Notes under the pieces: model-generated
What the model saw: only the letters and a program-made list of their open reading frames with translations
What the model was told of the DNA's origin: nothing
Databases searched by the model: none
Shown: positions 7,030 to 7,537 of the stretch, piece after piece
Position numbering within the stretch: position 1 is the stretch's first letter
Layout: the number at the start of each line of letters is the position of its first letter
Translations under genes and position numbers: made by a program
Source: an uncultured Clostridium sp.
GTDB taxonomy: Bacteria > Bacillota > Clostridia > Lachnospirales > Lachnospiraceae
DNA: 7,537 nt
NCBI GenBank assembly: GCA_905192625.1
Contig: CAJJLI010000085.1
Location: forward strand, 1 to 7,537
Direction of reading: 5' to 3'

Positions 7030-7033
7030 CTCC
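7030..7033 (-). promoter_or_regulatory. Ribosome binding site that fixes the CYTH start
   Basis: GGAG on the minus strand ends six bases before ATG 7023. It overlaps the upstream in-frame ATG (7035-7033), whose own upstream sequence is A/T-rich without a GGAG core. Confidence 0.7.
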
Positions 7034-7152
7034 ATTCTTATTACTTATTTCTTTCTGTTCAGTGTAGGATTTTTCTAATAATTAATTCTTTTATTACAAA
7101 TTCCCATATCAATTTTATAATGGAAAATTTTCTTTCGTATAAGCACCGTATC

Positions 7153-7182
7153 TTTACAGATAATAGAATCAATGGATATAAT
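7153..7182 (+). promoter_or_regulatory. Sigma-A-like promoter of the CmpB-like membrane protein gene
   Basis: TTTACA (7153-7158) and a perfect TATAAT (7177-7182) are separated by 18 bases. A transcript would start near 7189 and reach the ribosome binding site AGAAAGG (7193-7199) almost at once. I did not find an equally good promoter on the minus strand for the divergent CYTH gene. Confidence 0.65.
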
Positions 7183-7211
7183 TAAAATCGTAAGAAAGGC
7201 ATGGTGCTCTT

Positions 7212-7537
7212 GTGAAAAAGAATTTTTTTACTAATTTTTTATTATGTGGATTAAGTGGATGGTGTATGGAGTGTTGCTGGACCGGTATTAGCTCACTTAT
7301 ATCCCATAAAGATAAACAATTATTATGCCGCACGTCCGTATGGATGTTCCCAATTTATGGCATGGCGGCATGCTTTTCCCCCTTATGCAATCTCTTAAAA
7401 AATCGTAGTACTGCGCTAAGAGGAGTTGTGTATGCCTTATTTATTTTTATTGCGGAGTTTATAACCGGAACCTTATTAAAAAGAGCAAAAGCTTGTCCAT
7501 GGGATTATAGCAAGGCGAAATTAAACTTTAAAGGAGT
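7212..7537 (+). CDS. Putative ABC-transporter type IV (CmpB-like) membrane protein, 5' part
   Basis: The open frame runs off the window end after 108 codons. It begins at GTG 7212, 12 bases after AGAAAGG; a TAA at 7191 blocks any start further upstream and there is no in-frame ATG before 7212. Visible landmarks are L-S-G-W-C-M-E near 14-20, W-M-F-P-I-Y-G at 44-50, a hydrophobic helix at about 71-89 with F-I-A-E-F-I-T-G, and C-P-W-D-Y-S followed by N-F-K-G near 95-108. These match what I recall of the family annotated as putative ABC-transporter permease type IV (Pfam ABC_trans_CmpB); transport has not been shown for it to my knowledge. Eight Cys occur in the visible part, including C-C at 21-22. 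It was assigned by motif memory only. Confidence 0.65.
   Translation, partial: MKKNFFTNFLLCGLSGWCMECCWTGISSLISHKDKQLLCRTSVWMFPIYGMAACFSPLCNLLKNRSTALRGVVYALFIFIAEFITGTLLKRAKACPWDYSKAKLNFKG

Overview
This looks like chromosomal DNA of a low-GC, Gram-positive anaerobe of the class Clostridia, probably Lachnospiraceae. That is an inference from the AT-rich base composition, the strong AGGAGG-type ribosome binding sites, the VanR/VanS-like two-component pair and a class I glutamate dehydrogenase close in length and active-site spacing to the clostridial enzyme. I see no insertion sequence, phage gene, CRISPR array, tRNA or rRNA.

Layout, left to right. (1) Bases 1-17 appear to hold the first codons of a leftward gene. 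(2) 225-452 encodes an unusual 75-residue protein rich in Pro, Trp, His and Asp/Arg with four Cys, followed by a long hairpin. (3) 688-1455 encodes a membrane-anchored DUF218 (YdcF/SanA/ElyC-type) protein. It converges on gdhA (1600-2934, minus strand), and a perfect 9-bp bidirectional terminator separates them. (4) The gdhA/response-regulator intergenic region (2935-3283) holds a near-consensus sigma-A promoter for gdhA. Its transcript would begin with a terminator-shaped stem-loop. The same region carries a series of TTCTTA-like hexamers spaced about 11 bp apart upstream of the response regulator gene. (5) 3284-6254 is a two-gene operon: an OmpR/VanR-type response regulator and a large multi-pass histidine kinase. 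(6) Between the kinase and a convergent CYTH-domain gene (6529-7023, minus) lies a nested inverted repeat directly followed by eight copies of GTATT. (7) 7212 to the window end is the 5' part of a Cys-rich membrane protein of the putative 'ABC-transporter type IV' (CmpB-like) family, with its own sigma-A-like promoter.

How the genes relate: only the regulator/kinase pair is a clear functional unit. The other genes look like independent housekeeping or accessory transcription units: ammonia assimilation, a cell-envelope DUF218 protein and a triphosphate-tunnel enzyme. One possible link is the nonamer TTTCTTAAT, found both upstream of the response regulator and just upstream of the candidate -35 of the DUF218 gene, so the regulator may act on both. 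I did not find convincing evidence for a wholly new multi-gene system. The points most worth a second look are the gdhA leader stem-loop, the nested repeat plus pentanucleotide tract, and the orphan small protein.
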